Positions 28,317 through 37,866 are shown, counted from the stretch's first letter. The stretch is 64,000 nucleotides of DNA from Desulfosediminicola flagellatus (GCF_005116655.2 NZ_CP050698.1:5970501-6034500), one strand, 5' to 3'. Notes: generated from the letters alone by a model not told the origin. Program-made: numbers and translations.

Positions 28317-28344
28317 CTCTGCATTGAATAGAATGCAGAGTTTT
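28317..28344 (+). terminator. Terminator after hybrid kinase
   Basis: CTCTGCATT-GAATAG-AATGCAGAG followed by TTTT, 9-bp perfect stem, 130 bp after the kinase stop. Confidence 0.75.
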
Positions 28345-28479
28345 AGGATGAAAACTATCTACAAAAATCACAAAAAAAAATTCTATAAATACTGAAATTA
28401 TGAGAAAATCACAGATATGGTATTACACGAGAAGATTCTGTTCTATTCAATAGCACTGTCAAGGGAGTGACGAGAAACA

Positions 28480-29391
28480 ATGGCTGATCAGGAAAGTGCA
28501 GTAGATTACGATAAACTCCTGAAACAACTAAAGGGATTCTTTCCTGGTGAAGGGCTTAATATCGAATCAGTTAAGTATGATATGAATTCCAGGAAGCTAT
28601 TTATTAAGCCTGAAGATTTCCTTCCTTATCTGCAAACAGCCTTGTTGGACGAAAAACTGATAGAAGTTCGGTTTGATTATAATGATAACCCTCATTTTAC
28701 CAGGATTATCGATTGGCCGGCAAAAGAGAAAGAAAACGCATCTGATGAGGTGCGGGCTGCGTCAGCACCCGGAGCATATTTTCAGGATATGACCCATATC
28801 ACTTCGTTGCCAATGGAACCTTCGATTGGCAATTACCACATTAAAAAAAGTCAAAGCGTTGTAATGCGTTTTTTCACAAAATCGTTTGCTGTCGAGTTAT
28901 GTACGACATTCCTCAGAACAAATAAATATGAGAATCTTCCTGTACTACAGTTCCAGTTCCCCGTAATTGGCCGGCTACTGAAAGGTGAACGGGAATACCG
29001 GGCAAAAGTTACGAAGGGTTTTGATTTGAAAGTACATATAACTGGTAAGCGTAAACAGCCTGATATAATGACAGATATAATAAATGTCAGCGCAACCGGT
29101 TTGGCATTTTCCTTGGAAAAAAAGGATGTTAATAATTTTTTGGAAAATGAAACGAGAAAGCTGAAGGTGATTAAGGATGGCGAAGAGCTGTTCAAGGTTA
29201 ATGCAAAGGTTCGCCATGTTTCGCGGATACGCAAACGAACGAGTATTGCGTACTTTTGTGGTGTAGAGCTTGATCTGGTTACTCAGAGCATGACTCGTGA
29301 GGTGGAAACACTTTTGGCAACGGTCCAACGTGCTCACCTTCAGGCGCTTTCAGGTCTTTCCCGCGAAACCGGCTATAATCTTATAAGCTGA
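28480..29391 (+). CDS. PilZ domain protein
   Basis: 303 aa soluble protein. The C-terminal third contains a PilZ-like domain with DIINVSATGLAFSLEKKD (the D/NxSxxG signature) and upstream EREYRAKVTKGF as the possible arginine motif, which is not a clean RxxxR. Known PilZ domains bind cyclic di-GMP and act on motility or exopolysaccharide. The N-terminal ~190 residues are unfamiliar. GGGAG precedes the ATG. A GGDEF protein is encoded at 46.5 kb. Binding of c-di-GMP is inferred. Confidence 0.75.
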   Translation: MADQESAVDYDKLLKQLKGFFPGEGLNIESVKYDMNSRKLFIKPEDFLPYLQTALLDEKLIEVRFDYNDNPHFTRIIDWPAKEKENASDEVRAASAPGAYFQDMTHITSLPMEPSIGNYHIKKSQSVVMRFFTKSFAVELCTTFLRTNKYENLPVLQFQFPVIGRLLKGEREYRAKVTKGFDLKVHITGKRKQPDIMTDIINVSATGLAFSLEKKDVNNFLENETRKLKVIKDGEELFKVNAKVRHVSRIRKRTSIAYFCGVELDLVTQSMTREVETLLATVQRAHLQALSGLSRETGYNLIS

Positions 29392-29398
29392 TCGTACC

Positions 29399-29454
29399 CT
29401 GCTGACAATAAGTCCAAGACGTATTATCAGGCTGATTCAACGTCTTGTCAGCAG
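29399..29454 (+). terminator. Probable terminator hairpin after PilZ gene
   Basis: CTGCTGACAA and TTGTCAGCAG form the outer stem, and GACGT/ACGTC an inner one. No long T tract. The following 29455-29852 (about 400 bp) shows no recognisable gene or riboswitch and should hold the malate synthase promoter. Confidence 0.55.
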
Positions 29455-29852
29455 TAAACTGCCATTTCCGTTGCCTTCTGATACTTCGCTTTCAACCGGG
29501 TATTGTGACCTTCACGTTTATCGTGTGTCTCCGACCTTCGCTCAGTTTTACCAGCCAGGTTGCCTCAGTTACGAGGAGAATCATCCCTTCACCGAAAAGA
29601 GCAGAACTGCACAAATAACGTATCGTCCTTGAATCATAAGAGTATTGTATACGAATTTGTCCATTGTGCTAAGCAGGTGGTATCGTTTGATCAGATTAAT
29701 TCAGGTGAAGATCTTGCACTTTGCGGAGGATTATGTAGAATTGGCCCAACCAATATCGATGTTCATCTGAAATATGATACATGCATACGATGTGAAAAGA
29801 GGCTGTAATACGATGAATTCCCAGGGAGTTTCCCTGGTTTACGGAGGGCTGT

Positions 29853-32042
29853 ATGAATATATCCACGGAAAATCGGGTTCGAACAGGTAATCTTGAAATT
29901 GCCGGGCCATTGCATGATGTAGTTGAAAAACATATAGCACCAGGCACCGGGTTGCCTGCTGAGAAGTTCTGGTCGGCGCTTGAAACAATGCTTGCGGAAA
30001 TGATGCCGAAAAACAAGGAACTTCTTCAGGAGCGTGATGAGTTTCAGCACAAACTTGACAGCTGGCATACATCAAGAAAGGATCAGCCTTTTGACCTTGA
30101 AGAGTATACGACGTTTTTACGTGAGATAGGCTATATCGTTGAGGAAGGCCAGGATTTCACCATTACCACTGAAAATGTTGATAGCGAGATCGCAACAATT
30201 GCCGGGCCTCAGCTTGTTGTTCCGGTTACCAACGCCCGTTACGCCCTGAACGCGGTGAATGGCCGTTGGGGCAGTCTCTATGATGCACTGTATGGCACCG
30301 ATGTATTGCCCGAAACTGATGGAGCAGAGAAGACTGCGGGATATAACCCCGTTAGAGGCGCTGCAGTTATCAATTACGGCACAGGTTTTCTTGATTCAGC
30401 AGCACCATTGGCAACAGGCAGTCATGGTGATGTGCAGGAATACAGAATTGAAGAGAGTGAAGGTAACTACCAGCTTACAGCTACCATGAGTGATGGCAAG
30501 TCATCTGGCCTTGCGGATTCAAATCAGTTCGTCGGGTATGTTAAAGATGATGAAATCATGTCGATATTGCTTAAGAAAAATGGACTGCATCTTGAAATCC
30601 AGATAGATCGACAGAGTCAGGTTGGTAAAGGTCACCCTGCCGGTGTTAAGGATATTCTGCTGGAATCTGCAATGACCACCATCTGCGATTGTGAAGATTC
30701 TGTTGCTGCGGTTGACGGCGAAGACAAGGCACTGACCTATTTTAACTGGCTTGGTTTGATTAAAGGCGACCTCACCACCAGCTTTAGTAAAAACGGTAAG
30801 GTGGTGGAGCGCGGAATGAATGGTGATCGTGAATATATCGCGGCAAATGGCGGGACGATCTCACTTTCAGGCAGAAGCCTTATGCTGATTCGTACTGTCG
30901 GCCATCTGATGACCACCGATGCCGTGCTCTATAATGGTGAGGAGATACCTGAAGGCATTCTGGATACAATGGTTACGGCATACGTGGCTAAAAATGAGCA
31001 GAATGGCAATGTACAATTCGCAAACAGCCGTGAAGGCAGTGTCTATATTGTAAAACCAAAGATGCATGGCCCTAAAGAAGTTGCGTTCACCTGTGCATTG
31101 TTCAGCCGCACAGAAGAGCTGCTGGGGCTTCGTGCCAAATCGCTTAAAGTCGGGATCATGGACGAAGAGCGGCGAACAACAGTGAACCTCAAAGAGTGCA
31201 TTCGTCAGGCAAAAGACCGCATTATTTTCATTAACACAGGCTTTCTTGATCGTACGGGAGATGAAATTCACACCAGCATGGAAGCTGGCGCGATGGTGAA
31301 GAAAGACGATATGAAGAATCAGCGGTGGATTGCTGCTTATGAAAATAACAATGTCGATGTTGGTCTTGCAGCAGGCTTTTCGGGCCGTGCCCAGATCGGT
31401 AAAGGCATGTGGGCCAAACCGGATATGATGGCAGAGATGGTTGCAGACAAAATCGGACATCCAAAGTCAGGTGCCAATTGTGCCTGGGTACCATCTCCGA
31501 CAGCAGCAACGTTGCATGCAATGCACTACCATCAGGTAGATGTTTTTGCAATCCAGCGAGAACTTGCCAGCCGGGAAAAGGCGGAGCTAGCCGATTTACT
31601 CACCATCCCCTTACTTAAAGAAGAACTTGCGCCAGAGGCTATTCAGCGCGAACTCGACAATAACGCTCAGTCAATTCTCGGGTATGTTGTGCGATGGGTA
31701 GAGCAGGGGATAGGTTGTTCAAAAGTGCCTGATATTAACGATGTCGGCCTGATGGAAGATCGGGCGACGTTACGTATTTCCAGCCAGTATTTTGCCAACT
31801 GGATTCATCATGGTATCTGTTCTGAAGAACAGGTGATGGAAACGTTAAAGCGCATGGCCGGAGTAGTAGATAAACAGAATGAAGGTGATTCAGCCTACCG
31901 GCCAATGGCAGTGGATTTTGAAAACAGTGTCGCTTTTCAGGCCGCATGTGAACTGGTTTTTAGCGGTATAGAACAACCAAACGGCTATACCGAACCTATT
32001 CTTCATGCACGCAGGAAGCAGGCTAAAGCGAAATTTGCTTAA
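29853..32042 (+). CDS. glcB: Malate synthase G
   Basis: Condenses glyoxylate with acetyl-CoA to malate. 729 aa, the monomeric isoform G length. Diagnostic segments: GTGFLDSAAPLATGSHGDV, DCEDSVAAVDGEDK, FINTGFLDRTGDEIHT, GLAAGFSGRAQIGKGMWA and GANCAWVPSPTAATLHAMHY. ATG preceded by GGAGGG. Isocitrate lyase is not in the window, so it could serve glycolate/glyoxylate use or a glyoxylate shunt encoded elsewhere. Monocistronic, with a strong terminator. Confidence 0.97.
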   Translation: MNISTENRVRTGNLEIAGPLHDVVEKHIAPGTGLPAEKFWSALETMLAEMMPKNKELLQERDEFQHKLDSWHTSRKDQPFDLEEYTTFLREIGYIVEEGQDFTITTENVDSEIATIAGPQLVVPVTNARYALNAVNGRWGSLYDALYGTDVLPETDGAEKTAGYNPVRGAAVINYGTGFLDSAAPLATGSHGDVQEYRIEESEGNYQLTATMSDGKSSGLADSNQFVGYVKDDEIMSILLKKNGLHLEIQIDRQSQVGKGHPAGVKDILLESAMTTICDCEDSVAAVDGEDKALTYFNWLGLIKGDLTTSFSKNGKVVERGMNGDREYIAANGGTISLSGRSLMLIRTVGHLMTTDAVLYNGEEIPEGILDTMVTAYVAKNEQNGNVQFANSREGSVYIVKPKMHGPKEVAFTCALFSRTEELLGLRAKSLKVGIMDEERRTTVNLKECIRQAKDRIIFINTGFLDRTGDEIHTSMEAGAMVKKDDMKNQRWIAAYENNNVDVGLAAGFSGRAQIGKGMWAKPDMMAEMVADKIGHPKSGANCAWVPSPTAATLHAMHYHQVDVFAIQRELASREKAELADLLTIPLLKEELAPEAIQRELDNNAQSILGYVVRWVEQGIGCSKVPDINDVGLMEDRATLRISSQYFANWIHHGICSEEQVMETLKRMAGVVDKQNEGDSAYRPMAVDFENSVAFQAACELVFSGIEQPNGYTEPILHARRKQAKAKFA

Positions 32043-32071
32043 TGATTTGAGTGAAGTGATAGCAAGAGATA

Positions 32072-32104
32072 TCAGGCCAGACTCCAGAGTGGAGTCTGGC
32101 CTGA
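32072..32104 (+). terminator. Terminator after malate synthase
   Basis: Perfect 14-bp stem TCAGGCCAGACTCC / GGAGTCTGGCCTGA, loop AGAGT. Confidence 0.8.
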
Positions 32105-32183
32105 ATGTTACACGATTCTGGACAATGCTCGATATTCTAGGATGTTAATTCGGTATCGAGAATTGGTAAAGTTACCAACTCAA

Positions 32184-32921
32184 TTAAAGGTGATAAAATT
32201 TTTCATACCTTTCAAGAATATCTTCTATTGCTCTTTCGAAAAATTCTTGGCCGATATCAACAGATGCTAGAGAAGAGTCAGCCCCCATTCTCCCATCGGG
32301 AAAGTTGTTTTTGAAATCAAAGCAATCTCTGAAATTAGTATTTGAAGATAACTCTTGTGGTAACTCAACATTTTTTACTGCACTTGGATGAGCATAAAAA
32401 CTCAGTGATAATTCTGACGGTGTAGCATGAGAGCCTTCTGCGTCTTTAAAAGATGTCTCAGATAAAGCTTTTACCCGATCACCGTCATACCAGCTCCATA
32501 AATGAAAATGTGCAGAAGATGGCTCTTTGTTAAGGCTATGTTCTGCATATATTTCTGAAAACGCTGTGGTTACTGAAGCTACATTTCCGCCATGGCCATT
32601 AAGAAAAAATAAGTGTGTAAAACCATGGCTTGTCAATGAAAGAATAACGTCTTTTATTAATGCTATCATTGTAGTCGGTCTGAGTGTAATCGTACCAGGA
32701 AACGACATATGGTGTTGTGACATTCCAAAATTTATTGTCGGAGCAATCAGTATATTTTTTCTTTCCGATATACCATTCGCCAAAACTTTGGGACATATTG
32801 AATCGGTTCCAATCAGCCCCATAGGTCCATGCTGTTCTGTTGAACCGATTGGAATAATGATATCTGTTCTAGATTTTAGATAGTCTTCAACTTCACACCA
32901 CGTTGAATATTCAAGCTGCAT
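32184..32921 (-). CDS. Creatininase family protein
   Basis: 245 aa with the metal-ligand motifs of the creatininase/formamide-hydrolase fold: IIPIGSTEQHGPMGLIGTD near the N-terminus, GFTHLFFLNGHGGNV centrally, and EGSHATPSELSLSF. Members hydrolyse cyclic or linear amides; the substrate here is unknown. The gene is more AT-rich than its neighbours and lies next to an attC-like palindrome (32952-33029). It is therefore likely the last gene of a cassette-like series. Confidence 0.85.
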   Translation of the reverse strand: MQLEYSTWCEVEDYLKSRTDIIIPIGSTEQHGPMGLIGTDSICPKVLANGISERKNILIAPTINFGMSQHHMSFPGTITLRPTTMIALIKDVILSLTSHGFTHLFFLNGHGGNVASVTTAFSEIYAEHSLNKEPSSAHFHLWSWYDGDRVKALSETSFKDAEGSHATPSELSLSFYAHPSAVKNVELPQELSSNTNFRDCFDFKNNFPDGRMGADSSLASVDIGQEFFERAIEDILERYEKFYHL

Positions 32922-32951
32922 TGTATTTCGACCTATTGTGTTTTTTGTTCA

Positions 32952-33029
32952 CATAACCTATAAACCCCGCGGTGAGGTTTGGTAACCTGCCCGCGCTGTT
33001 TGCGGGTCCGTGTTTATTGGCTGGTTAGC
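32952..33029 (-). repeat. attC-like recombination site 1
   Basis: In the gene direction it starts GCTAACC and ends GGTTATG. The paired segments are TAACC/GGTTA, ATAAAC/GTTTAT and CCCGC/GCGGG, interrupted by unpaired bases, as in integron attC sites. It lies between two single-gene units and shares the GTCCGTGTT core with the site at 34078. Confidence 0.55.
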
Positions 33030-33137
33030 AAGAGCATGTGCTAGCCATGTTGTCAGCTAATCTTGCATTGCATAAATATTATCTAATAGATTTATATTGA
33101 AAGCAGCAATCGCCATTGAACACACTACTAATTGACT

Positions 33138-33983
33138 CTATTCCTCTTCATAAGACCAATTTCGATATATTTCAAATTGGTCAATATTACTGTCGTTAAT
33201 AAAAGCTTCTAACATATCTATCAGTTGATTATATTTCGTACATAGTGAAGAATTTGATTCAAGAGGAAATACACCATGTTCAAGTTTAGACTTCTCTGAT
33301 TTGAGTGACTTTAAAACAGTTTCGACAATTGGGTAAATCTCAGAATAATTAGCTGCATACCTATATAACCAGCCATTTTCCAACCATGCACTTTCCCATA
33401 TTTTCTGCCAATCTTCGCTAGTAACTCTCTTGTTCATTTGGTAACAAGCCCATCGAAAAGCAGGAGCTGTACTTATACTTTTACTTAAAGGGGGAGTCCC
33501 AAAGATACTTTCAAAATCACTATATTCACCATCTGCTTTCCTAAGAAGCTTGTCGTACTCAGTATCATTTAAATTACAAACACCTTCTCTAATAACTGAA
33601 AGTATTGATCGTTGAACATATGTGTACCTGTTTCGACGATTATATCCATAATTAGCTAGCATTTCGCTTGCATTAGTGAGGACATGTCGCAAAGGCCTAG
33701 GGTTAGTTCCTCCCAACTTACAATTGTCTTTTGCCTGAATCTCTCTCGACCAATCTACCCACATAGAATAATTAAACTCTGAAAATTCTTTTGATTGTGT
33801 TCTAAGCAATTGAAGTGCAGATGATAGTTGAATCGCAGCTGAGTTATGGTGGGAGGCCAAAGCACTTTGCTTAGCTATGAGTTTAGACTGCCTACTGATT
33901 TGCAATGATCCAAAGGCAGCAATAGCAGCAGCTACTGAAGCGATAGCAGATAAGAATGCAGGAGCATAATCAATTAAGTTCAT
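33138..33983 (-). CDS. Hypothetical membrane-anchored protein in cassette-like unit
   Basis: 281 aa. The N-terminal hydrophobic helix (about residues 7-26, AFLSAIASVAAAIAAFGSL) is followed by a polar, mainly helical domain with several Trp residues and no recognised motif. I cannot assign a function. It forms a one-gene unit with the attC-like site just downstream of its stop. AT-rich compared with flanking core genes. Similar N-terminally anchored orphans are frequent among integron cassettes. Confidence 0.7.
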   Translation of the reverse strand: MNLIDYAPAFLSAIASVAAAIAAFGSLQISRQSKLIAKQSALASHHNSAAIQLSSALQLLRTQSKEFSEFNYSMWVDWSREIQAKDNCKLGGTNPRPLRHVLTNASEMLANYGYNRRNRYTYVQRSILSVIREGVCNLNDTEYDKLLRKADGEYSDFESIFGTPPLSKSISTAPAFRWACYQMNKRVTSEDWQKIWESAWLENGWLYRYAANYSEIYPIVETVLKSLKSEKSKLEHGVFPLESNSSLCTKYNQLIDMLEAFINDSNIDQFEIYRNWSYEEE

Positions 33984-34077
33984 TTCATTCAGTACTCAAA
34001 TCTTTTTTGTTATACAATTTCACAAAACCTCAAATTTTGAAATGTTTCTAAACGGGTGCAATTCCAATTTCATTATT

Positions 34078-34135
34078 GCTAACGTGGAGGGTAACCGGCG
34101 AGCGTCAGCGAGTCCGTGTTGACCCGTTTGTTAGC
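34078..34135 (-). repeat. attC-like recombination site 2
   Basis: 58 bp with perfect ends GCTAAC / GTTAGC. The inner stem GGGTAAC pairs with GTTGACCC, leaving one extrahelical base, and a GC-rich core follows. Read in the gene direction it begins GCTAACAAACGGGTCAACAC and ends CCACGTTAGC, the standard attC plan (R''-L''-L'-R'). No integrase gene is in the window. Confidence 0.7.
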
Positions 34136-34155
34136 AAATTCGTATGTGTTATTTT

Positions 34156-35334
34156 TTAAAAAGGAATTAGTTTAATATGATGCGGGACATTGAACCTTGT
34201 TCCAGAATAATATTTTCGATGAGTTTTACTTATCCCATATTTTTTGCTTTTCCCTAAAAATATAGGAAATTCCATTGTTTCCATATTTGCCCAATAGTAC
34301 ATACGAATTTGTGTTTTGTCTTTAAATGGAACTTTTAAACCATAAATCGCAATTTCTCCAAGCTCAAACAAGCACTTAGCTTTTTCCAACAAATCACTAC
34401 CAACAACTAAATTCATATAACTTTTATTCACCTTATCAAAGATGCAGGAGTCATCAAAGTTAACATTATCTATAATTATATCCTTAAAATGCTCTCCATT
34501 TATCTCAAGAGTAATTATGGTAGATTCTGCTGTAACTCCTAATTCGAACAAAATATAAATCGGTTCATTATAATTAAAACCATGTGATCCTTCTTTAATC
34601 TTCACCAAATGCGTATACTTTAATCCATCGATTACTCTTAAATTCAGGGTTCCATCTTTGTCTATATAAAGCGATGCTCTATTGCTATGAGGATTATTCC
34701 CAAAATCAAAAATAAAATTTTCAACGTCATGGTGTTTGTGAATCTTTACGGCGCTGCAAATTGTAAATCCTTTAAGTGAATCAAATTTAGAATAATTCTT
34801 ATTCCAATGGTATTCTAAATAATTTCGAATATCGTCATAAGTTTTTAACTGTGTCTTACCACCTTCTCGATAGAGGATTTTTTGGATTTCAAATTTGTCA
34901 AGGCCATCATTTCTTCCTGCTATAATGAACGCTTTTAAGTTTTTGTGAATTTCTTCATTGTATTTTGTCTTAAAAGAGTCGCGATTCAAGGCTTCATCAA
35001 AAAACTCATTATATTCATGACACTGAGAAATATATTCCCTGAATGAACTGTAAAATTCTTTACGTCGTTTGGCTGACTTAAGAACAGTAGTGTCAGGTCT
35101 TTTAATTTCTACAATGGACCACAATGAGTCAATGTCCCGTGCTATAAAATCGGGTATAAATGTTTCACGTTCAGTTTTTAAAATTGCGTGTGGGATAACC
35201 TTATCAAATCCTAAAAGATCAAATATTATTGGATTCTCTTCAAACCACTCTTGATAGTATTTTTCCTCATAGATGTGGTTTTCCAATAAAATGTCAATAC
35301 CGTTAAGTGCATTTTCAATCTCTTGTCTTCTCAT
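34156..35334 (-). CDS. Shedu / DUF4263-like PD-(D/E)xK nuclease
   Basis: 392 aa. The N-terminal part has YYQEWFEENPIIFDLLG, a later IPDFIARD and SIVEIKRPD. The D...ExK arrangement (PDF then EIK) is the nuclease core of DUF4263 (SduA) proteins, and NLKAFIIAGRN with LKTYDDIRNYL continues the Shedu pattern. SduA proteins give single-gene phage defence. The C-terminal ~200 residues are a separate, unfamiliar domain, perhaps a target sensor. Strongly AT-rich, in a cassette-like unit followed by attC-like site 2, consistent with transfer. Defence function is inferred. Confidence 0.7.
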   Translation of the reverse strand: MRRQEIENALNGIDILLENHIYEEKYYQEWFEENPIIFDLLGFDKVIPHAILKTERETFIPDFIARDIDSLWSIVEIKRPDTTVLKSAKRRKEFYSSFREYISQCHEYNEFFDEALNRDSFKTKYNEEIHKNLKAFIIAGRNDGLDKFEIQKILYREGGKTQLKTYDDIRNYLEYHWNKNYSKFDSLKGFTICSAVKIHKHHDVENFIFDFGNNPHSNRASLYIDKDGTLNLRVIDGLKYTHLVKIKEGSHGFNYNEPIYILFELGVTAESTIITLEINGEHFKDIIIDNVNFDDSCIFDKVNKSYMNLVVGSDLLEKAKCLFELGEIAIYGLKVPFKDKTQIRMYYWANMETMEFPIFLGKSKKYGISKTHRKYYSGTRFNVPHHIKLIPF

Positions 35335-35634
35335 GTGTTTAAATAAAATAAAAGCTATATATTTTCTTCATAATTATTTTTTACCTATGCTAACCATTGA
35401 TTATCAGGTCAATTTGCCCTGATAATATGATATCAACGGGGTTTTCGGGCACAATTGCCCTGTTTCAATATCTAGGTTTATTTTGCTGAACCGCTACAAT
35501 TGGTACTTACTTTTGCTGACTTACTAGAAGAAATCGCCTGCAGATTTCCTTCTATATCAACCTAACAAGTGGTGGCCTTCAAAATTTGGTGAAAAGCCAG
35601 ATAATCCTCTAGTTTGCCCGTCTGGTATTCTCCT
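35335..35634. other. Cassette boundary region
   Basis: 300 bp with no gene. GCTAAC at 35389-35394 (GTTAGCA in gene direction) and ACCTAAC at 35560-35566 (RYYYAAC type) look like recombination-site cores. A hairpin TTATCAGG/CCTGATAA lies between them. It could be an attI-like site, a degenerate attC or an empty cassette. Confidence 0.4.
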
Positions 35635-36777
35635 TTAGCTGTATGGGTTGGCCTTGTCTCCAATGAACTCATCGATTTGCTTTCGAAGGCCGCGAAGTTC
35701 TTCCTGTAGCCCGTTTTCATCAACTTTATGCAACCAGGAGAGAGCCTTGAAAACTGCTCTGGCGTCTTCATGTTTATCCTGTTTATGAAGACACATGAAG
35801 TGATTCCAGCCAATGAGGGCGGTATGAGGGTGCTGCTCACCGTCCTGCTCTAGGTGATATTCATGGAGACTGCCGAAGAGATTAGCAGCGTGTGCCCATT
35901 CCTCTTTGCTGGCCAAATAAACGGCTGTATTAGCTTTAGCCAGAAGTACTTGCGAGGCTGTCTCTCCATGCTCTTCTTCGAGGTCAGAGAGTTTTTGGAG
36001 AAGTTCTTCGGGCGTCTCTGCTCCGGTAATTCTGCGGAGTACAGCTCTTAGCTGCTTGAGACTATCTGGCATTTCTGTTTCATCAGTTTCGATGACCCAG
36101 AGTAGACTCTCCAGTACAGTTTGGGCAGATTGTGTTTTTTCTTGCCGATATAGACATTGGTAGAGCATAAACGCGGCCTGAGCCGTGTCTGGATGTTGTT
36201 CACCATCGTTTTCAACATGCTCGTTGTAAAGCTGACGCCAAATCTCTTCAGCCTCTGCCCATTGTTCCTGCTGCATTAAGTTTTGAGCTTCTGCTGCCTT
36301 TTGTACATTGGGAGGGGGGGGGGCGGGTTGAATGTGTTCTTTTCGAACTGTAAAGAACGGTTGTAAGTGTTTGCGAAGCTCACGAAGATCCGAGGGAAGC
36401 GATTCGTCCACAGATTTGCATAGCCACTCAAGCGATCGGATAATTTTTACAGCGTCCTCGTGACGTTCAAGTTTATGCAGGCAGTTGAAATAGACCCAGG
36501 CTGAAGTGGCCGTATCGGGGTGTTCATTGCCAAGGTTTTTGCTTTGTATTTCCCAGGCGATGCGAGCATGATGTTCAGCTTCGCTCCACAGTCCCTGATT
36601 TGCCAAGGTTATGGCGAGTTTGGTCATTGAAGTGAGGGTCTCCGGGTGCTCAGGGCCAAGGCGCTCAGTTGTTTTTTCCAGAGCCTGCTCCTGAAGGTCA
36701 CGTGCAGCGTTATTATCGTCCATATTCTTTTGTGTATAAGAGAGGTTGTATATTGAAGTGAGAGTATCCGGAACCAA
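35635..36777 (-). CDS. Tetratricopeptide repeat protein (5' part degraded)
   Basis: 380 aa containing kinesin-light-chain-like TPR units. ALEKTTERLGPEHPETLTSM, the next unit with LGNEHPDTATSAW, NDGEQHPDTAQAAFML and EQDGEQHPHTALIGW are the repeated GxxHPDT cores. TPRs mediate protein contacts. The apparent start is probably not real: the DNA upstream encodes further TPR-like sequence (LYQREIQWGRFEDARMLYQ) in another frame, so the 5' end seems frameshifted. A Pro stretch (PAPPPPN) is coded by a ten-base C run at 36323-36314. No signal peptide. Role unknown. Confidence 0.65.
   Translation of the reverse strand: MVPDTLTSIYNLSYTQKNMDDNNAARDLQEQALEKTTERLGPEHPETLTSMTKLAITLANQGLWSEAEHHARIAWEIQSKNLGNEHPDTATSAWVYFNCLHKLERHEDAVKIIRSLEWLCKSVDESLPSDLRELRKHLQPFFTVRKEHIQPAPPPPNVQKAAEAQNLMQQEQWAEAEEIWRQLYNEHVENDGEQHPDTAQAAFMLYQCLYRQEKTQSAQTVLESLLWVIETDETEMPDSLKQLRAVLRRITGAETPEELLQKLSDLEEEHGETASQVLLAKANTAVYLASKEEWAHAANLFGSLHEYHLEQDGEQHPHTALIGWNHFMCLHKQDKHEDARAVFKALSWLHKVDENGLQEELRGLRKQIDEFIGDKANPYS
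36314..36323. repeat. 10-base homopolymer inside TPR gene
   Basis: Ten consecutive G on the + strand (C on the coding strand). Such tracts slip during replication, so the TPR gene could be switched in and out of frame. Confidence 0.7.
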
Positions 36778-36900
36778 AACGATTCTGACTGATAAAGCAT
36801 GCGTGCGTCTTCAAATCGTCCCCACTGGATTTCTCTCTGATAAAGTGATTGTGAAAATCATGCTGACCGAGATTGAAAAGTATCTGTAACCTGCAATAAA
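36778..36900 (-). pseudogene. Decayed upstream part of the TPR gene
   Basis: In a different frame from the downstream gene this segment reads LYQREIQWGRFEDARMLYQ, a TPR helix pair, with a stop codon shortly before it. It suggests at least one frameshift. The remaining bases to 37335 hold no gene; a G-rich run is at about 37166-37180. Confidence 0.45.
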
Positions 36901-37335
36901 GAGATGCTGATATTATTGAAGATATACCAGCAATGTACGGTTTGCGAGACAATTCTTTTCGACCGGATTCTTCGGGCATCAATCGGAGATAGACCACAAT
37001 TACTTGTTTATAGAGGGTACTTCCTGACTATACGTAACAAAATTACAACCGGTGGAATGGTATGGTTTGGTTATTAACACTCTGTTTTTTCATTAAATAA
37101 CTATAGAAATTGAACTGGGGGCGGACTGCATCAACTTGCTTGATACTGATAAATATGTTGTCAGGCAGGGGGGAGGGAGTTAGACCTTAACGCGTTAGAA
37201 TTTTGGTTATTGAGAGTTTTTTACCTAAAAAATATCTCTGGTCGCACTTGATATCAAGATAGTACCATCTGCGTATTGGGTTGGTTATACGTATGAAAGC
37301 CTTTGAGGGAGTGGGAGTCGGGAGTTGGATTGGTG

Positions 37336-37866
37336 TTAAGATGAACTTCCTGCCCATTTTCTAATATTTTCAATCTCATCTTCAGGGATGTTGAGTTGTC
37401 TGAGAAATTGAAGATGTTTCTGAGGTGCCATTTTCTCAAAACGTATATGCCATTGATGCATATCTTCCTCAGAAAAGCCTGCACCTTGTAACAGTGATGT
37501 CCATATCTCTTTAGTCATTGCGCGTGATTCTCTCAGGAGGTCTGTGTTTTGCAATAGTCCTGCAACGACCTTTTGTTGTTCGTACAGCTCTGAAATTTCA
37601 CTGTTTAACTCGACAAAGCGCTGCTTAAGCACGTTGGTGAATTCTGTTTGCGGCGAATTCAGAATTTTCTCAATATGTTTTAACGGTAGACCTGCTTTCC
37701 TGTAGAGACAAATCTGCTCAAGTTTCTTTTCATCTTCTGGCTGATAGACTCTGTAACTGCCTTTTTCATGGTCTGCTGGGCTAAGAAGACCGATAGAATC
37801 GTAATAGAGCAGGGTGGATCTCGATAAACCATATTTCCTGGCAAGCATGCCTACCGTTAAGGTCAT
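37336..37866 (-). CDS. MerR-family transcriptional regulator
   Basis: 176 aa. N-terminal winged helix with MTLTVGMLARKYGLSRSTLL, YYDSIGLLSPADHEKGSYR and YQPEDEKKLEQICLYRKAG, then a long dimerisation coiled coil (about 75-110) and a C-terminal helical region. There are no metal-binding cysteines, so the ligand is not a metal of the classical kind. It is 63 bp after the SRPBCC gene at 37930, which it may regulate or be co-transcribed with. Confidence 0.87.
   Translation of the reverse strand: MTLTVGMLARKYGLSRSTLLYYDSIGLLSPADHEKGSYRVYQPEDEKKLEQICLYRKAGLPLKHIEKILNSPQTEFTNVLKQRFVELNSEISELYEQQKVVAGLLQNTDLLRESRAMTKEIWTSLLQGAGFSEEDMHQWHIRFEKMAPQKHLQFLRQLNIPEDEIENIRKWAGSSS

Noticed and set aside
29560..29808. 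82-codon frame upstream of malate synthase
   Set aside because: No ribosome site or recognisable protein features; probably leader or promoter DNA.
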